Assembly (NCBI GenBank): GCA_910583735.1
Contig: CAJTXS010000001.1
Location: forward strand, 168,059-232,058
DNA: 64,000 nucleotides
Source of the DNA: an uncultured Christensenella sp.
GTDB taxonomy: Bacteria; Bacillota; Clostridia; Christensenellales; UBA3700
Direction: 5' to 3'
Shown: positions 17,154-25,842 of the stretch, piece after piece
How the letters are laid out: every line of letters starts with the position of its first letter
Position numbering within the stretch: the stretch's first letter is position 1
The notes under the pieces: model-generated
What the model saw: the letters and a program-made list of their open reading frames with translations, nothing else
Database searches by the model: none
Told to the model about the DNA's origin: nothing
Position numbers and translations under genes: made by a program

Positions 17154-17857
17154 GCGTTTACCTCGCTTAGCTTGCCCGTCTTATAAGTGCCGTGCATGGG
17201 CTGGAGATAGTAATCGTCTCCGCCCGTCACGGTCATAAGCAATACGTCTTTCAGCTTGAGATTGTTATCGCTGAGCAGAGTGTCTATTTTGCTCTCGTCA
17301 ATATTGCCTTTGTTGATGTTGTCGCCCATCTTTCTGCCTTCGCATACCACAGTGTAGGGCAGCTGGGGAGCGGGGAGTTGAGCGTTGATAATGCTTGCGG
17401 TTACGGGAGTATTGGCTGCTTTCGGTACGATGCTCACCTCGCCGTTAGTCTCGAAGATAGCGTATTCTATCTCGTTGGGGCTGAGATAATTCTTGCACCT
17501 GATAGCCTCCAGCAAGTCGTTGACTGTCAAGTCAAGCATATTGATTGCCTCGAAGTCAATGCCGTTGGGGTTGATGACTATTACGGGCTTGCCGTTGATA
17601 AGTCGTCTTGCCTTGACGGAGTGCTTGATTATCTTAGTTAAGAAGAATTGCACTATGAAAAGGGTAAATATAGGTATCAGACCGTATACTACGGGCACGG
17701 TAGTGTCCGACATGGGGATACATGCGAGTTCTGCCATTATAAGAGATATGGCGAATTCGAACGGCTGGAGTTCTCCCAGCTGCTTCTTGCCCATCAGTCG
17801 CATTGCAACCAATAGGAAGAGATAAATTACTGTCGCTCTTACAAATACTATCAGCAT
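17150..17857 (-). CDS. DUF421 (YetF-like) membrane protein
   Basis: A 235-residue protein with three N-terminal membrane helices (about residues 5-22, 32-50 and 58-78) containing RLMGKKQLGELQPFEFAISL, the signature of the DUF421/YetF family. A cytoplasmic domain follows, with GKPVIVINPNGID and DLLEAIRC. In Bacillus such proteins are membrane proteins linked to the cell envelope and spore. It lies 34 nt after the SpoVB-like gene and overlaps DUF4363, so a three-gene unit is likely. No clear ribosome-binding site is visible before the ATG. Confidence 0.9.
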   Translation of the reverse strand: MLIVFVRATVIYLFLLVAMRLMGKKQLGELQPFEFAISLIMAELACIPMSDTTVPVVYGLIPIFTLFIVQFFLTKIIKHSVKARRLINGKPVIVINPNGIDFEAINMLDLTVNDLLEAIRCKNYLSPNEIEYAIFETNGEVSIVPKAANTPVTASIINAQLPAPQLPYTVVCEGRKMGDNINKGNIDESKIDTLLSDNNLKLKDVLLMTVTGGDDYYLQPMHGTYKTGKLSEVNA

Positions 17858-17891
17858 ATCGATAGTATTTTTCTTGCGAGTTATAATATTC

Positions 17892-19382
17892 TTATTTTCT
17901 CAACATTTTAAGCGCCGCTCTCGGAGTGGGCGCCATCTTGAGCAAGGCAAGGGCGATATACATTGCGAGCGCTCCGCATGTCATTGATATTGCGCATGCG
18001 GCGATTTCTCCTATCGGCATCATGGCTTTGGACATGGCTCTCACGCCTACCGCCAATAGCAGAGACAAGCCTATGGGCATTAGGCACTTGAGCGATGACC
18101 TGCAGCTGAGAGGCACCTTCTTGCTCAGAAAGACGAGATTGACTATCATAGTTACAGTGTGGAATATGAATAAGGCAATGAAGTATCCGTATATACCCGT
18201 AAATCTGGGCAATACGAGTATCGCGGTCGCCAAGAATGCGTAGCCTATCAGATGGCTTATAAAGGTCTGATTTTCTTTGCCGAATGAGTTGAGCATCGAT
18301 ACGACGATGCCGTTGACCGATATAGGGAATACGATGGCGGCGGCAGCCGCAAGGTATGAACCCACTGCCGTATCGTCGTATAGCAGCGTGCCGATAGTCT
18401 CGCCGCAGCCTGCAAAGACGATGAACGCTGCGGCAGCCACAATGCAAGTGAAGTTGAGCGCTTTGGTCAACGTGCGATTGATAGACGTGTCTTTGGACGC
18501 GTTGCGCGCCGCAATCTCGGGTATGATAACTACGGACAGCGAGCCGATTACCGACGACGGCGCGAGTATCAGAGGCATTACCATTCCCGTAGCTCTGCCG
18601 AATTCCGCCGTCGCCTCCGCGCTTGTGAGGTTGCAAGATGCGATGAGAATTGACGGCAGTACCAACGATATGAACGTAGACATTACCGAGCCGCACATGC
18701 GCGTCACGGTTAGCGGCGTGGCGCTTTTGATTATAGGCTTGCTAAGCGTAGGCGCGGCGAGCCTGCCGCCTTTTACAAAGAAGAGTATCGCAAGCGTAAC
18801 GGCTGTGATTATATCGCTTACGAGCATAGCATAAGCGAGGCTGTACTCCAGCGCGATAACGCCGCCGAAGCAGCTGATAAAGACGCCGCACATGATTATC
18901 TTAATGATTTCGTCGCCCGCTTCCGTCACCGAGAAGATGAAGAAGTCTTTTCTGCCCCAAAACCATCCGCGAGATATAGTATATACGCTGGTAGTTATCA
19001 TTGTGGGTAAGAGTATTATGAAGAGATTGGCGCATCTCCTGTCGGTAAATATGTAATCGAGCAGAGCGGGAAAGCAGTAAAACACTGTGCATACGGTAAT
19101 GGAAATCATGAGGCTTAGCAGAAGAGCCGTCGATACAGACGCTTTTTGCCTGTTTAAGTTGCCTGTCGCCTGCGTCTCTGCTGTAAAGCGCGAGAGTGTG
19201 ACGGGCAGACCGCTTGCGGCAAGGGAGACGAAGAGCATGAATACCGACAGACATATCTGATAGACGCCCATGATTTCCGCGCCCAATTTCCGCGATATAT
19301 ATATCTTGAATATAAAGGAAATAAACCTTGTCGCCACCGATATAGCCGTCACGGTGAAGAATGCCTTGAACATCTTTTTCAT
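17892..19382 (-). CDS. SpoVB-like polysaccharide/lipid flippase
   Basis: A 496-residue membrane protein of the MOP exporter superfamily (polysaccharide transport, SpoVB branch), predicted to have about 14 helices. SpoVB-type proteins are needed for spore cortex peptidoglycan and are candidate lipid-linked precursor flippases; others move wall precursors in growing cells. The N terminus (KAFFTVTAISVATRFISFIF, then GAEIMGVYQICLSVFML) is typical. I name it SpoVB-like rather than spoVB because paralogues are common. The start ATG at 19382 has no Shine-Dalgarno sequence, and a TATAAT lies 11 nt upstream. It heads the unit with DUF421 and DUF4363 and is divergent from a LysM gene. Confidence 0.85.
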   Translation of the reverse strand: MKKMFKAFFTVTAISVATRFISFIFKIYISRKLGAEIMGVYQICLSVFMLFVSLAASGLPVTLSRFTAETQATGNLNRQKASVSTALLLSLMISITVCTVFYCFPALLDYIFTDRRCANLFIILLPTMITTSVYTISRGWFWGRKDFFIFSVTEAGDEIIKIIMCGVFISCFGGVIALEYSLAYAMLVSDIITAVTLAILFFVKGGRLAAPTLSKPIIKSATPLTVTRMCGSVMSTFISLVLPSILIASCNLTSAEATAEFGRATGMVMPLILAPSSVIGSLSVVIIPEIAARNASKDTSINRTLTKALNFTCIVAAAAFIVFAGCGETIGTLLYDDTAVGSYLAAAAAIVFPISVNGIVVSMLNSFGKENQTFISHLIGYAFLATAILVLPRFTGIYGYFIALFIFHTVTMIVNLVFLSKKVPLSCRSSLKCLMPIGLSLLLAVGVRAMSKAMMPIGEIAACAISMTCGALAMYIALALLKMAPTPRAALKMLRK

Positions 19383-19434
19383 AATAATAGGATATTATAG
19401 CCTGTCCCCAAATATAATTAATCGGAGGTAAAAA

Positions 19435-19722
19435 ATGGCGACTGTGATTTATAAAGTTAAGCTCGGAGAGAAGATAGAAGATATCTCCGCCAAGTTCGGA
19501 GTGAGCGCATCGGCAATTTTGCATGACAATAATTGCTCGGCGGAGCAGATTGACGAAGGCGTGCGCTTGGTCATATCCAAGCCCGACGGCAGGGAGTATA
19601 TTGTCAAGCCTTTCGATACAATAGCGTCTATTGCTGTTTCGTGCGGAGTGAGAGAGCAATTTATAAGAGACAATAATAATCTCGGCGGAGAAGTATTTAT
19701 AGGGCAGAAGATATATATCTGA
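19435..19722 (+). CDS. Small protein with two LysM domains
   Basis: A 95-residue protein made of two LysM repeats and little else: residues 4-49 (YKVKLGEKIEDISAKFGVS) and 52-95 (YIVKPFDTIASIAVSCGV ending GQKIYI). LysM modules bind N-acetylglucosamine glycans such as peptidoglycan. There is no signal peptide, which is seen also in spore-coat LysM proteins assembled from the mother cell, so a sporulation role is reasonable but unproven. GGAGGT precedes the ATG. It is divergent from the SpoVB-like flippase. Confidence 0.88.
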   Translation: MATVIYKVKLGEKIEDISAKFGVSASAILHDNNCSAEQIDEGVRLVISKPDGREYIVKPFDTIASIAVSCGVREQFIRDNNNLGGEVFIGQKIYI

Positions 19723-20010
19723 GGCTTAATTAACTTATACGTGACTTAGCGGCAGTTGCATGACAGTTATACGATAAGAGCATTATGCCTTTTAAGTAAT
19801 TATCGATATAATGCAATGCGCTATGTAGTATATCGCCATTGTATTGCGCCGCGGCGGCAAGTATCGGCTTATTATGAGTGTGTTGCGTTACATATATGTA
19901 ATAGCAAATTATGTATCATTGATTATAAGATAGCGGCAGAGGCATTAAGCTAAATAAATATATATCCGATATAAATTCGGACGGATTGCATTCTGACTGT
20001 GTAGTATATA
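19723..20010. other. Intergenic region without a recognisable gene
   Basis: A 288-base stretch between the LysM gene and the terminator that ends the large lipoprotein gene. A 65-codon open frame (19756-19953) has no ribosome-binding site, and its translation resembles no protein. I see no RNA gene or repeat here. Confidence 0.6.
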
Positions 20011-20050
20011 AAAAGGACGCTTTAATTAAGCGTCCTTGATTTTTTTTTCG
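20011..20050. terminator. Bidirectional Rho-independent terminator
   Basis: Perfect 9-bp stem AAGGACGCT/AGCGTCCTT (20013-20037) with loop TTAATTA. A T-run follows on the plus strand (GATTTTTTTTT), and on the minus strand the stem is followed by TTTATATAC. It ends the 1410-residue lipoprotein gene on the minus strand and LysM transcription on the plus strand. Confidence 0.85.
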
Positions 20051-20064
20051 GCTTTCGCCGTCCG

Positions 20065-23000
20065 TTATTTGCCCGAGAACTTATTTCTGCCCGAGCTTGC
20101 CGTGTTGCTGCGATCGTAACTCGACTTCTTGCTGACCTGCTTGCTGCGCTTACGCTTGGTCATTATCTTCTTGATTATAACTACCGCTACGACCAGTACT
20201 ATCAATCCGCCGATTATACCGCCGGTGATATATGCCCATAGGAATTGATTGTCTTTCTTTTCCGGTGTTTCTTCATCTTCGGGGTCGGGAGCCTTCTCTG
20301 CGTCCGCCTGAGTGTAGCGGATAACATAGTTGCTGCTGAGCGCCGCTACGGGCTTGCCGTCGATGTAACCGTTTTTATCGGAGAAGATGTCGTTGTCCTT
20401 GTCGTCCTTCTCTGTAGGGGTGAAGCCAAGTCTGCCTGCGATTACGTCTATTTCGCTGCCGCTTTCGGGCGCGCTTACTTTTACGCAAGAGAAGTTGTCG
20501 AAGAAGGCGTATCCGCTTACCCATTCGTCATCGTCGCCGAGCTGCAGGGTGAGGGAAGCGCTGACTGTCTCGGTCACATCTTCCTCTACGTATACATAGA
20601 AGGATATTTCGCGCCACTTGCCTACAGTCTCCGTTCCGTCGTCCGCGTATGTGGAAGTGTTAATCTTTCTTGCACTCTCCAGCTCGGTAGGATTATCAGC
20701 CGACAGCTGTCCGAAAGTATAAGAATTGTTGCCAATCTTCAGGCTTACTATCAGAGAGTTGTCTTTGCCTATCTTATAGGTGAGAGCCCATACCGTAATC
20801 TTATAGTACGACCCCTTGCTCAAGGTGACAGAGTTGGATGTGAACTTATATGCGCCGCCGTTGAGTTTGCCGTCGTCGTCGAGCACATCGGTATGATTGT
20901 AGATTGTAAGCACCTTGTTGCCGATGGCGGTCGCCATGGAATTGTTGATGTTCTTGTCGCTTACGGACTCGTCGAATACCGCATTGAGTAAAGCGCTGTC
21001 CGCTCCGTCGACATCTAGGTCGAGCAGAGTATCCCACGAATGAATATTTCTGTCGAATACGCCTGCCGTCACGTCGTCGCTGCTTGCCTCGCTGTCGATC
21101 AACGCTCCGCTCCAGCCGGAATGAGAAGAGAGGTCGTCGGTAGACTCGCCTGCGATGTCCATGGTGTCAACCATCCAAGATACAGCTACCGCGTTATCGC
21201 TCTTGTTCTCGATCAAGCTGTTGTAGTCGTCCTCTCCGCCCAGCTTGGTATATACCGCGCCGGTAAAGAGGGCGGCGTTGCTATTGTTGGAAATTTCCTC
21301 GTTAGCCTCGATACTGCCTACCGAGAGGGTAAGAGTAGCATTGATAGAGGATACGCCCGTCTCGATATAGATATCGTAAGGCTGCCATCCCGACGTCTTA
21401 TTGGACACGTCGATGAATCCGTAAGGCGTATTGTCCGAGCCCGTCGTCAGACTTGCGCTGATACGCGTTGCCGCGTCTGCGAATGCCCACACTCTTATTC
21501 TGTAATAAGAGTTGGACTCGAGAGAGACGGAAGAGGAGGAGAAACCGAACTTGTTGACTTCCTTGCCGTAGACCGCGAGCACCGAAGGATGCTTATCGAT
21601 AGACAGTCCGCAATTCTTATCTTGAGCTATCGCGCTGTCGAATATAGAAGCATAAGACGCATCGGACAGAGCGGATGCTATGAAAGGCGATACGGAACCG
21701 ATTTCGCTTGCGAACCAGTCGCGGTGAGCTTTGGTGTTGAGATTGAGCAGTCCGCCGTAGCCGTAAGAGTTGTTGCCGCCGAGTTTATCGGTCATTCTTA
21801 TGGTGTTGGTAGCGGTCCAGCCCTTAGCCAGAGGCAAGAGTTGCCATTTATTGTCGTCGGTGTACTCGAATTCGCCGAGGTCGTTGCTCTTTACCTTATC
21901 CTTATACAGGTTGTTGGTGGCGCTGAGGTCGGGGGACTCGAAGTATCCGTTGGATGCAAAGCCCGCCGAAGTCGCGTCCTTAAGATTGACGGTATTGATA
22001 TTCTCCGCGTTCGAAGTGGAAGAGTAGTCTGCAACGTCTATCTCTTCTATCATGAGATTGGTGATCATAGCATGACCTTTCACGTAAGAAGAGCTGTCGG
22101 CGTCGCTGCCGCTTCCGAGAGCGAATTCAAGACCGACATATGCGTCTTTGTATGCCGCGCCCTCAATCGCAAAGGATACCATTACATATCCGTTGTGCGC
22201 ATCGTTGGCGTACTGCTCGAGCGCCTTGGATGTGATAGAAGAAAGCGTTCCCTTAGAGGTCTTGTAGTCGGTAAGGTTGCCCTTATTCTCTTGAGTGAGC
22301 TTGCCCGACGCTATAGCCTTGTCCATCTCCTCGATGTCGTACTGATACAGCGTAGCGGCAAGACCGCCCGAAGCGATTTCCGAAGTCTTAACCCAGAATG
22401 AGAGTATGATATAAGAGTTGCTTTCTAACTTGATGAGGTTAGAGGTGTCGGCAGTGGAATTAATAGCTATCTCGGGCATTATAGATGTACGGGAAGGCGT
22501 CTTGTTGTCCAGTACCCATACATTGCTTGTATTGCTGTCGGCGATGGCTACATCTACCGTCTCGTCGTTAAAGCTGTCGCCCTTCTTGAGCAGCTTAGCA
22601 TAAGAAGGCTCGCGCGTTCCCTTATCGTCTACGGTGTAGTTGATGTTGCCGGATGCGCCGTCTCCTATTTCCTTATACTCGATAGTTCTTTCGGTAGCAA
22701 AAGTGCCTTTATTGGTCGCCGTATCGTAAGCGGCTGCGTCGCTGCTCTCGTATGCGAGCGAGTCGAACATTGCTATTCCGGTGCAGCCGTCGCTGTTGTT
22801 CTCGCCCAGCCACAGTTCCACATTAAAGGTCTTGTCGCGGAAAGTGTCGCCTTTGATATACATCTCCACAAGCTGCCACTCGCCGTCTGTATTAATGCCG
22901 TCTACGCTGACAAGCGATGCGGTATCGGAGTCGGAGCCGTAGGTGAGCTTGACGCTTGCCGAAGCCTTATCTCCGTACGTCTTGACATAGATGCTTAACT

Positions 23001-24297
23001 TATAATATGACTCCGCCTTGACCGTCAAAGAGCTACCCGACTTATAATAATACACATTATCCTTGCGGTTGTTAATCATTAACACATTGGCGTTGGTTCT
23101 GCTGTATCCGCTGCTGTAGCTGTAAGTAACGCGAGCGTCCGCCGCGTTAGGCGTATCCATAACGAGAGTGGGGTAGGACGCTACGTCGTTGATAATGTCT
23201 TTATTCATGTAGGCTACGTCCAATATTCCTCTTTGCACATAGGTGGAAGATGTGTTGTGAGAGGAGTTATCGGGCTTGTTGCCCGCCTTACCCGACCACT
23301 TGGAAGAGGTGTAAGGCGTAGATGTGGAAGTCTCGTAATCGAACTGTACATTGCCCAATGCGGAGATGTACTTGGCGGTGTGGACCTTATGAGCGGAAGT
23401 CTGCTCCGCGCCGTCCACGATCTTGGACTCGGATGTGCCTTGAGCGGCGCTGTCGAATTCTGCGGTGGCTTTCTTGAGCGCGTCCTCTTTGCTCATAGAT
23501 GCGTCGCCCTTGACGTAAGTGTTGTCCGCGTCGCGGTAAGCGTCGTTGAGCTTGAGCAGCGTGACATCGTCAAAGTAAGCGTAACCTGCCGCCATATGAC
23601 CCGTCTCCCAGTTGCCGTCGCCCAGTCCGAGGGAGAGGGTGATTGTGCCCGAAGCGGCGTCCTTGGTGTTGATATACAGCACGAACTCCTGCCACTCGCC
23701 CGAGGTGTCTATACCTTGGAATGCGGCATAAGCGGCCGTACCGGTCACATAAATGTACGCGCCGGTGAATTCCTTGCTGACCTTGACTTTACTGCTGCTG
23801 TTCTTCCAAGTATTGTAAGCAGAGTGAGACTCGGGATATAACTCCGTCTTGCACCATACGCTCAGCTTATAGATGCTGTTCGGCTCTACCGTGATAGATG
23901 CGGAAGAATACTTATATGCCGTAGCTGTCTTATTATAAATCGTCAAGACATTATTGTCTTTACCGATCTTGCCGGGCTGAACGGAACCTATCTGTTTACG
24001 GTAGTTGCGCTCTTTGTCGATGTCGATGACACCGGCGGCGAGATCGTCTGAGCTGTTGGGCGTCTTCAACGTAGCGGACGTACTGCTTGAGCCGGGCGCA
24101 CCGGTCCAGTCCGAAGGCGCGAGGGGATAATCCTCTCCGCTTGCCTTGTCAAAGTTGCCGTTGGTAAACAGCGTATCGGAGTAATTGGGCGTTTCGTCTC
24201 CTTCGCCGTCCTTGTCGTCGCATGCGACGATGAGGGCGAGCATGGAAACTATCAGCATTACAACGATTGTTATAATAAGATACTTTTTGCTTCTCAT
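20065..24297 (-). CDS. 1410-residue lipoprotein with five repeated beta-sandwich modules and C-terminal TM helix
   Basis: A very large surface protein. Residues 1-26 are a lipoprotein signal peptide ending in the lipobox ALIVAC. Five related modules follow, each marked by a conserved strand: YKLSVWCKT (about 142), YYKLSIYVKT (about 432), YIILSFWVKT (about 632), YYRIRVWAFAD (about 932) and YYKITVWALT (about 1169). Most are preceded by a LTIYNKT-like strand and followed by GYAYFDDVTLLK-like ends. This pattern is that of CBM4/9-type or galactose-binding-like beta-sandwiches, so glycan binding is the likely role (inference). Residues about 1348-1375 form a membrane helix, followed by a strongly basic tail (KKIMTKRKRSK). 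It would thus be anchored at both ends. No catalytic domain is seen. Confidence 0.85.
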   Translation of the reverse strand: MRSKKYLIITIVVMLIVSMLALIVACDDKDGEGDETPNYSDTLFTNGNFDKASGEDYPLAPSDWTGAPGSSSTSATLKTPNSSDDLAAGVIDIDKERNYRKQIGSVQPGKIGKDNNVLTIYNKTATAYKYSSASITVEPNSIYKLSVWCKTELYPESHSAYNTWKNSSSKVKVSKEFTGAYIYVTGTAAYAAFQGIDTSGEWQEFVLYINTKDAASGTITLSLGLGDGNWETGHMAAGYAYFDDVTLLKLNDAYRDADNTYVKGDASMSKEDALKKATAEFDSAAQGTSESKIVDGAEQTSAHKVHTAKYISALGNVQFDYETSTSTPYTSSKWSGKAGNKPDNSSHNTSSTYVQRGILDVAYMNKDIINDVASYPTLVMDTPNAADARVTYSYSSGYSRTNANVLMINNRKDNVYYYKSGSSLTVKAESYYKLSIYVKTYGDKASASVKLTYGSDSDTASLVSVDGINTDGEWQLVEMYIKGDTFRDKTFNVELWLGENNSDGCTGIAMFDSLAYESSDAAAYDTATNKGTFATERTIEYKEIGDGASGNINYTVDDKGTREPSYAKLLKKGDSFNDETVDVAIADSNTSNVWVLDNKTPSRTSIMPEIAINSTADTSNLIKLESNSYIILSFWVKTSEIASGGLAATLYQYDIEEMDKAIASGKLTQENKGNLTDYKTSKGTLSSITSKALEQYANDAHNGYVMVSFAIEGAAYKDAYVGLEFALGSGSDADSSSYVKGHAMITNLMIEEIDVADYSSTSNAENINTVNLKDATSAGFASNGYFESPDLSATNNLYKDKVKSNDLGEFEYTDDNKWQLLPLAKGWTATNTIRMTDKLGGNNSYGYGGLLNLNTKAHRDWFASEIGSVSPFIASALSDASYASIFDSAIAQDKNCGLSIDKHPSVLAVYGKEVNKFGFSSSSVSLESNSYYRIRVWAFADAATRISASLTTGSDNTPYGFIDVSNKTSGWQPYDIYIETGVSSINATLTLSVGSIEANEEISNNSNAALFTGAVYTKLGGEDDYNSLIENKSDNAVAVSWMVDTMDIAGESTDDLSSHSGWSGALIDSEASSDDVTAGVFDRNIHSWDTLLDLDVDGADSALLNAVFDESVSDKNINNSMATAIGNKVLTIYNHTDVLDDDGKLNGGAYKFTSNSVTLSKGSYYKITVWALTYKIGKDNSLIVSLKIGNNSYTFGQLSADNPTELESARKINTSTYADDGTETVGKWREISFYVYVEEDVTETVSASLTLQLGDDDEWVSGYAFFDNFSCVKVSAPESGSEIDVIAGRLGFTPTEKDDKDNDIFSDKNGYIDGKPVAALSSNYVIRYTQADAEKAPDPEDEETPEKKDNQFLWAYITGGIIGGLIVLVVAVVIIKKIMTKRKRSKQVSKKSSYDRSNTASSGRNKFSGK

Positions 24298-24443
24298 TTA
24301 ACCACCTACTTTTATTTGCCGAATTTTCGTTCGGTAATGTAAATCCTATTAATTATATATAATTATATAATGGTCGGTCAATTAATTTTGCCCGAGCGCA
24401 CGTCAAAAATACATAAAATATATTTTTTTCACATAATAGCTGT

Positions 24444-24830
24444 ATGAAAGCGGACGCTTTGAATAAGAAAAAGAAATATACGGCGCTATTCACCGTACTT
24501 GCATCCGTAGCGGCAGGCTGCGTCAACGGGTTGTTCGGCGGAGGCGGAGGCATGCTCGTCGTGCCGATATTTACCGTATTGCTTTCGCTCAGCGTGAAAA
24601 AGGCGCACGCAACTGCGGTTGCGACGATATTGCCTATGTCGCTTGTGAGCGCGATAATCTATATCGTTAAGGGCTGCGTGGAGTGGAATATAACATATAG
24701 CGTAGGCGGCGGCGTGATAGTCGGCGGCATCATAGGCGCACTTTTGCTCAAAAAGGTCAATAATTTCCTTCTTTCGATGGTTTTTTACTTAATAATGATT
24801 GCCGCGGGGGTAAAAATGCTCATTGGCTGA
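24444..24830 (+). CDS. TauE/SafE-type permease, N-terminal half
   Basis: A 128-residue membrane protein with four helices, equal to one half of a TauE/SafE (DUF81) anion exporter. The diagnostic glycine-rich turn is NGLFGGGGGMLVVPI (about residues 28-42), followed by KKAHATAVATILPMSLVSA. The next gene encodes the matching second half, and the two reading frames overlap by 8 nt. TauE/SafE proteins export sulfite, sulfoacetate or other organosulfur anions; the substrate here is unknown. The ATG lacks a Shine-Dalgarno sequence, and CATAAT lies 6 nt before it. Confidence 0.85.
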   Translation: MKADALNKKKKYTALFTVLASVAAGCVNGLFGGGGGMLVVPIFTVLLSLSVKKAHATAVATILPMSLVSAIIYIVKGCVEWNITYSVGGGVIVGGIIGALLLKKVNNFLLSMVFYLIMIAAGVKMLIG

Positions 24831-25278
24831 GTTATATCGCATATTGGCAGGGCTTGCCGGAGGAATAATCGCGGGTATGGGAATGGGCGGAGGCACGCTC
24901 ACTATTCCCATACTTACATTGGCGCTCGGCATAGGTCAGAAAGCGGCTCAGGCAGTCAATCTCATATCTTTCGTGCCAATGGCGCTGGTGACCGTCGCTA
25001 TTCATTGCAAGAATAGGCTGATAGACTTCGGAGCTATGATTAAGGTGGTCATACCCGCGCTTGCCGCCTGCGTAATAGGCGCATTGATTGCGCCAGCGAT
25101 GTCGTCAAGAGCCTTATCGATAGGCTTCGGCGCGTTTCTCATTATCCTTGGCGCGTTTCAGTCTGTCGTCGCCATAAAAAATAAACTCAAAAAAGATAAA
25201 CCGTCGAGAATATGTAATTGCGCGGGCGCATATAATTGCGTGGTGTTGGATATGTGCGACCGAGAGTATTACGATTGA
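24823..25278 (+). CDS. TauE/SafE-type permease, C-terminal half
   Basis: A protein of about 151 residues with four helices and the second-half DUF81 motif AGMGMGGGTLTIPILTLALG (about 16-35), followed by KAAQAVNLISFVPMALV. The start is uncertain: TTG 24823 overlaps the end of the first half, suggesting translational coupling. The last 25 residues are hydrophilic, with several Cys (CNCAGAYNC, then MCD), an unusual tail that might bind metal. With the preceding gene it should form a heterodimeric counterpart of the usual single-chain eight-helix transporter. Confidence 0.82.
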   Translation: MAELYRILAGLAGGIIAGMGMGGGTLTIPILTLALGIGQKAAQAVNLISFVPMALVTVAIHCKNRLIDFGAMIKVVIPALAACVIGALIAPAMSSRALSIGFGAFLIILGAFQSVVAIKNKLKKDKPSRICNCAGAYNCVVLDMCDREYYD

Positions 25279-25368
25279 TGCGTCTGCACGCGCATATTCG
25301 TCTCGGCAATCGATATTAATCGATGTCGCCTACTTAATAGCTGCGTTACCGTCGCTTGCCCGTATAGC

Positions 25369-25432
25369 CATATGTCCATATGCGCGAGCGTTCACATCTA
25401 TTGAAATCTACTGTTTCGCATATGAGCATATG
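25369..25432. repeat. 16-bp inverted repeat upstream of spoIIID
   Basis: CATATGTCCATATGCG (25369-25384) and CGCATATGAGCATATG (25417-25432) are inverted copies with two mismatches, 32 nt apart. The second arm is followed by ATTGTTTT, so it could be the terminator of the TauE pair. It could also be a binding region before spoIIID. Confidence 0.5.
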
Positions 25433-25566
25433 ATTGTTTTAACTCCTGTTTTTTGCTGTCGCAAGTATTGATTTTTATCGACATTATTTACATCTTATGA
25501 AAATTTTGTCATTATCATTCTTTTAACCGAATAATTATATGTTGACTAAGCTAACAGGGGTTGCTC

Positions 25567-25836
25567 ATGGATAAGACAAGTATCAACGAGAGAGTGTTGC
25601 TTTCCGCTCGTTACATAATCGAGAATAACGCTACGGTAAGGCAGACGGCAGAAGCCGTAGGAATAAGTAAAAGCACCGTTCACAGCGATGTGTGCGACAA
25701 ACTGAGACGTATCGACTTATCGCTGTACGAGCAGGTAAGACAGATATTGGAGTACAATCTGTCGGTAAGACATATAAGAGGCGGCATATCCACTAAGCAC
25801 AGATACGAGATGCTCAAGAGTAAGGACGACAATTAG
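25567..25836 (+). CDS. spoIIID: Sporulation transcriptional regulator SpoIIID
   Basis: A small DNA-binding protein of 89 residues that controls mother-cell genes in the sigma-E to sigma-K transition. The helix-turn-helix is clear: ATVRQTAEAVGISKSTVHSD (about 23-42). The C-terminal basic segment LSVRHIRGGISTKHRYE, which contacts DNA in SpoIIID, is also conserved. ATG 25567 is favoured over TTG 25561 because AGGGG stands 6 nt before it. It is preceded by 280 bases without a gene. I do not see a clear sigma-A promoter there, consistent with a sporulation sigma factor (in Bacillus, sigma-E). Its presence argues that the organism can form spores. Confidence 0.94.
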   Translation: MDKTSINERVLLSARYIIENNATVRQTAEAVGISKSTVHSDVCDKLRRIDLSLYEQVRQILEYNLSVRHIRGGISTKHRYEMLKSKDDN

Positions 25837-25842
25837 CGATTA

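Noticed and set aside
19756..19953. 65-codon open frame downstream of the LysM gene
   Set aside because: No ribosome-binding site and no protein-like composition.
21040..22401. 453-codon plus-strand frame inside the 1410-residue lipoprotein gene
   Set aside because: The minus-strand frame has a signal peptide, repeated domains and a membrane anchor; the plus frame has none.
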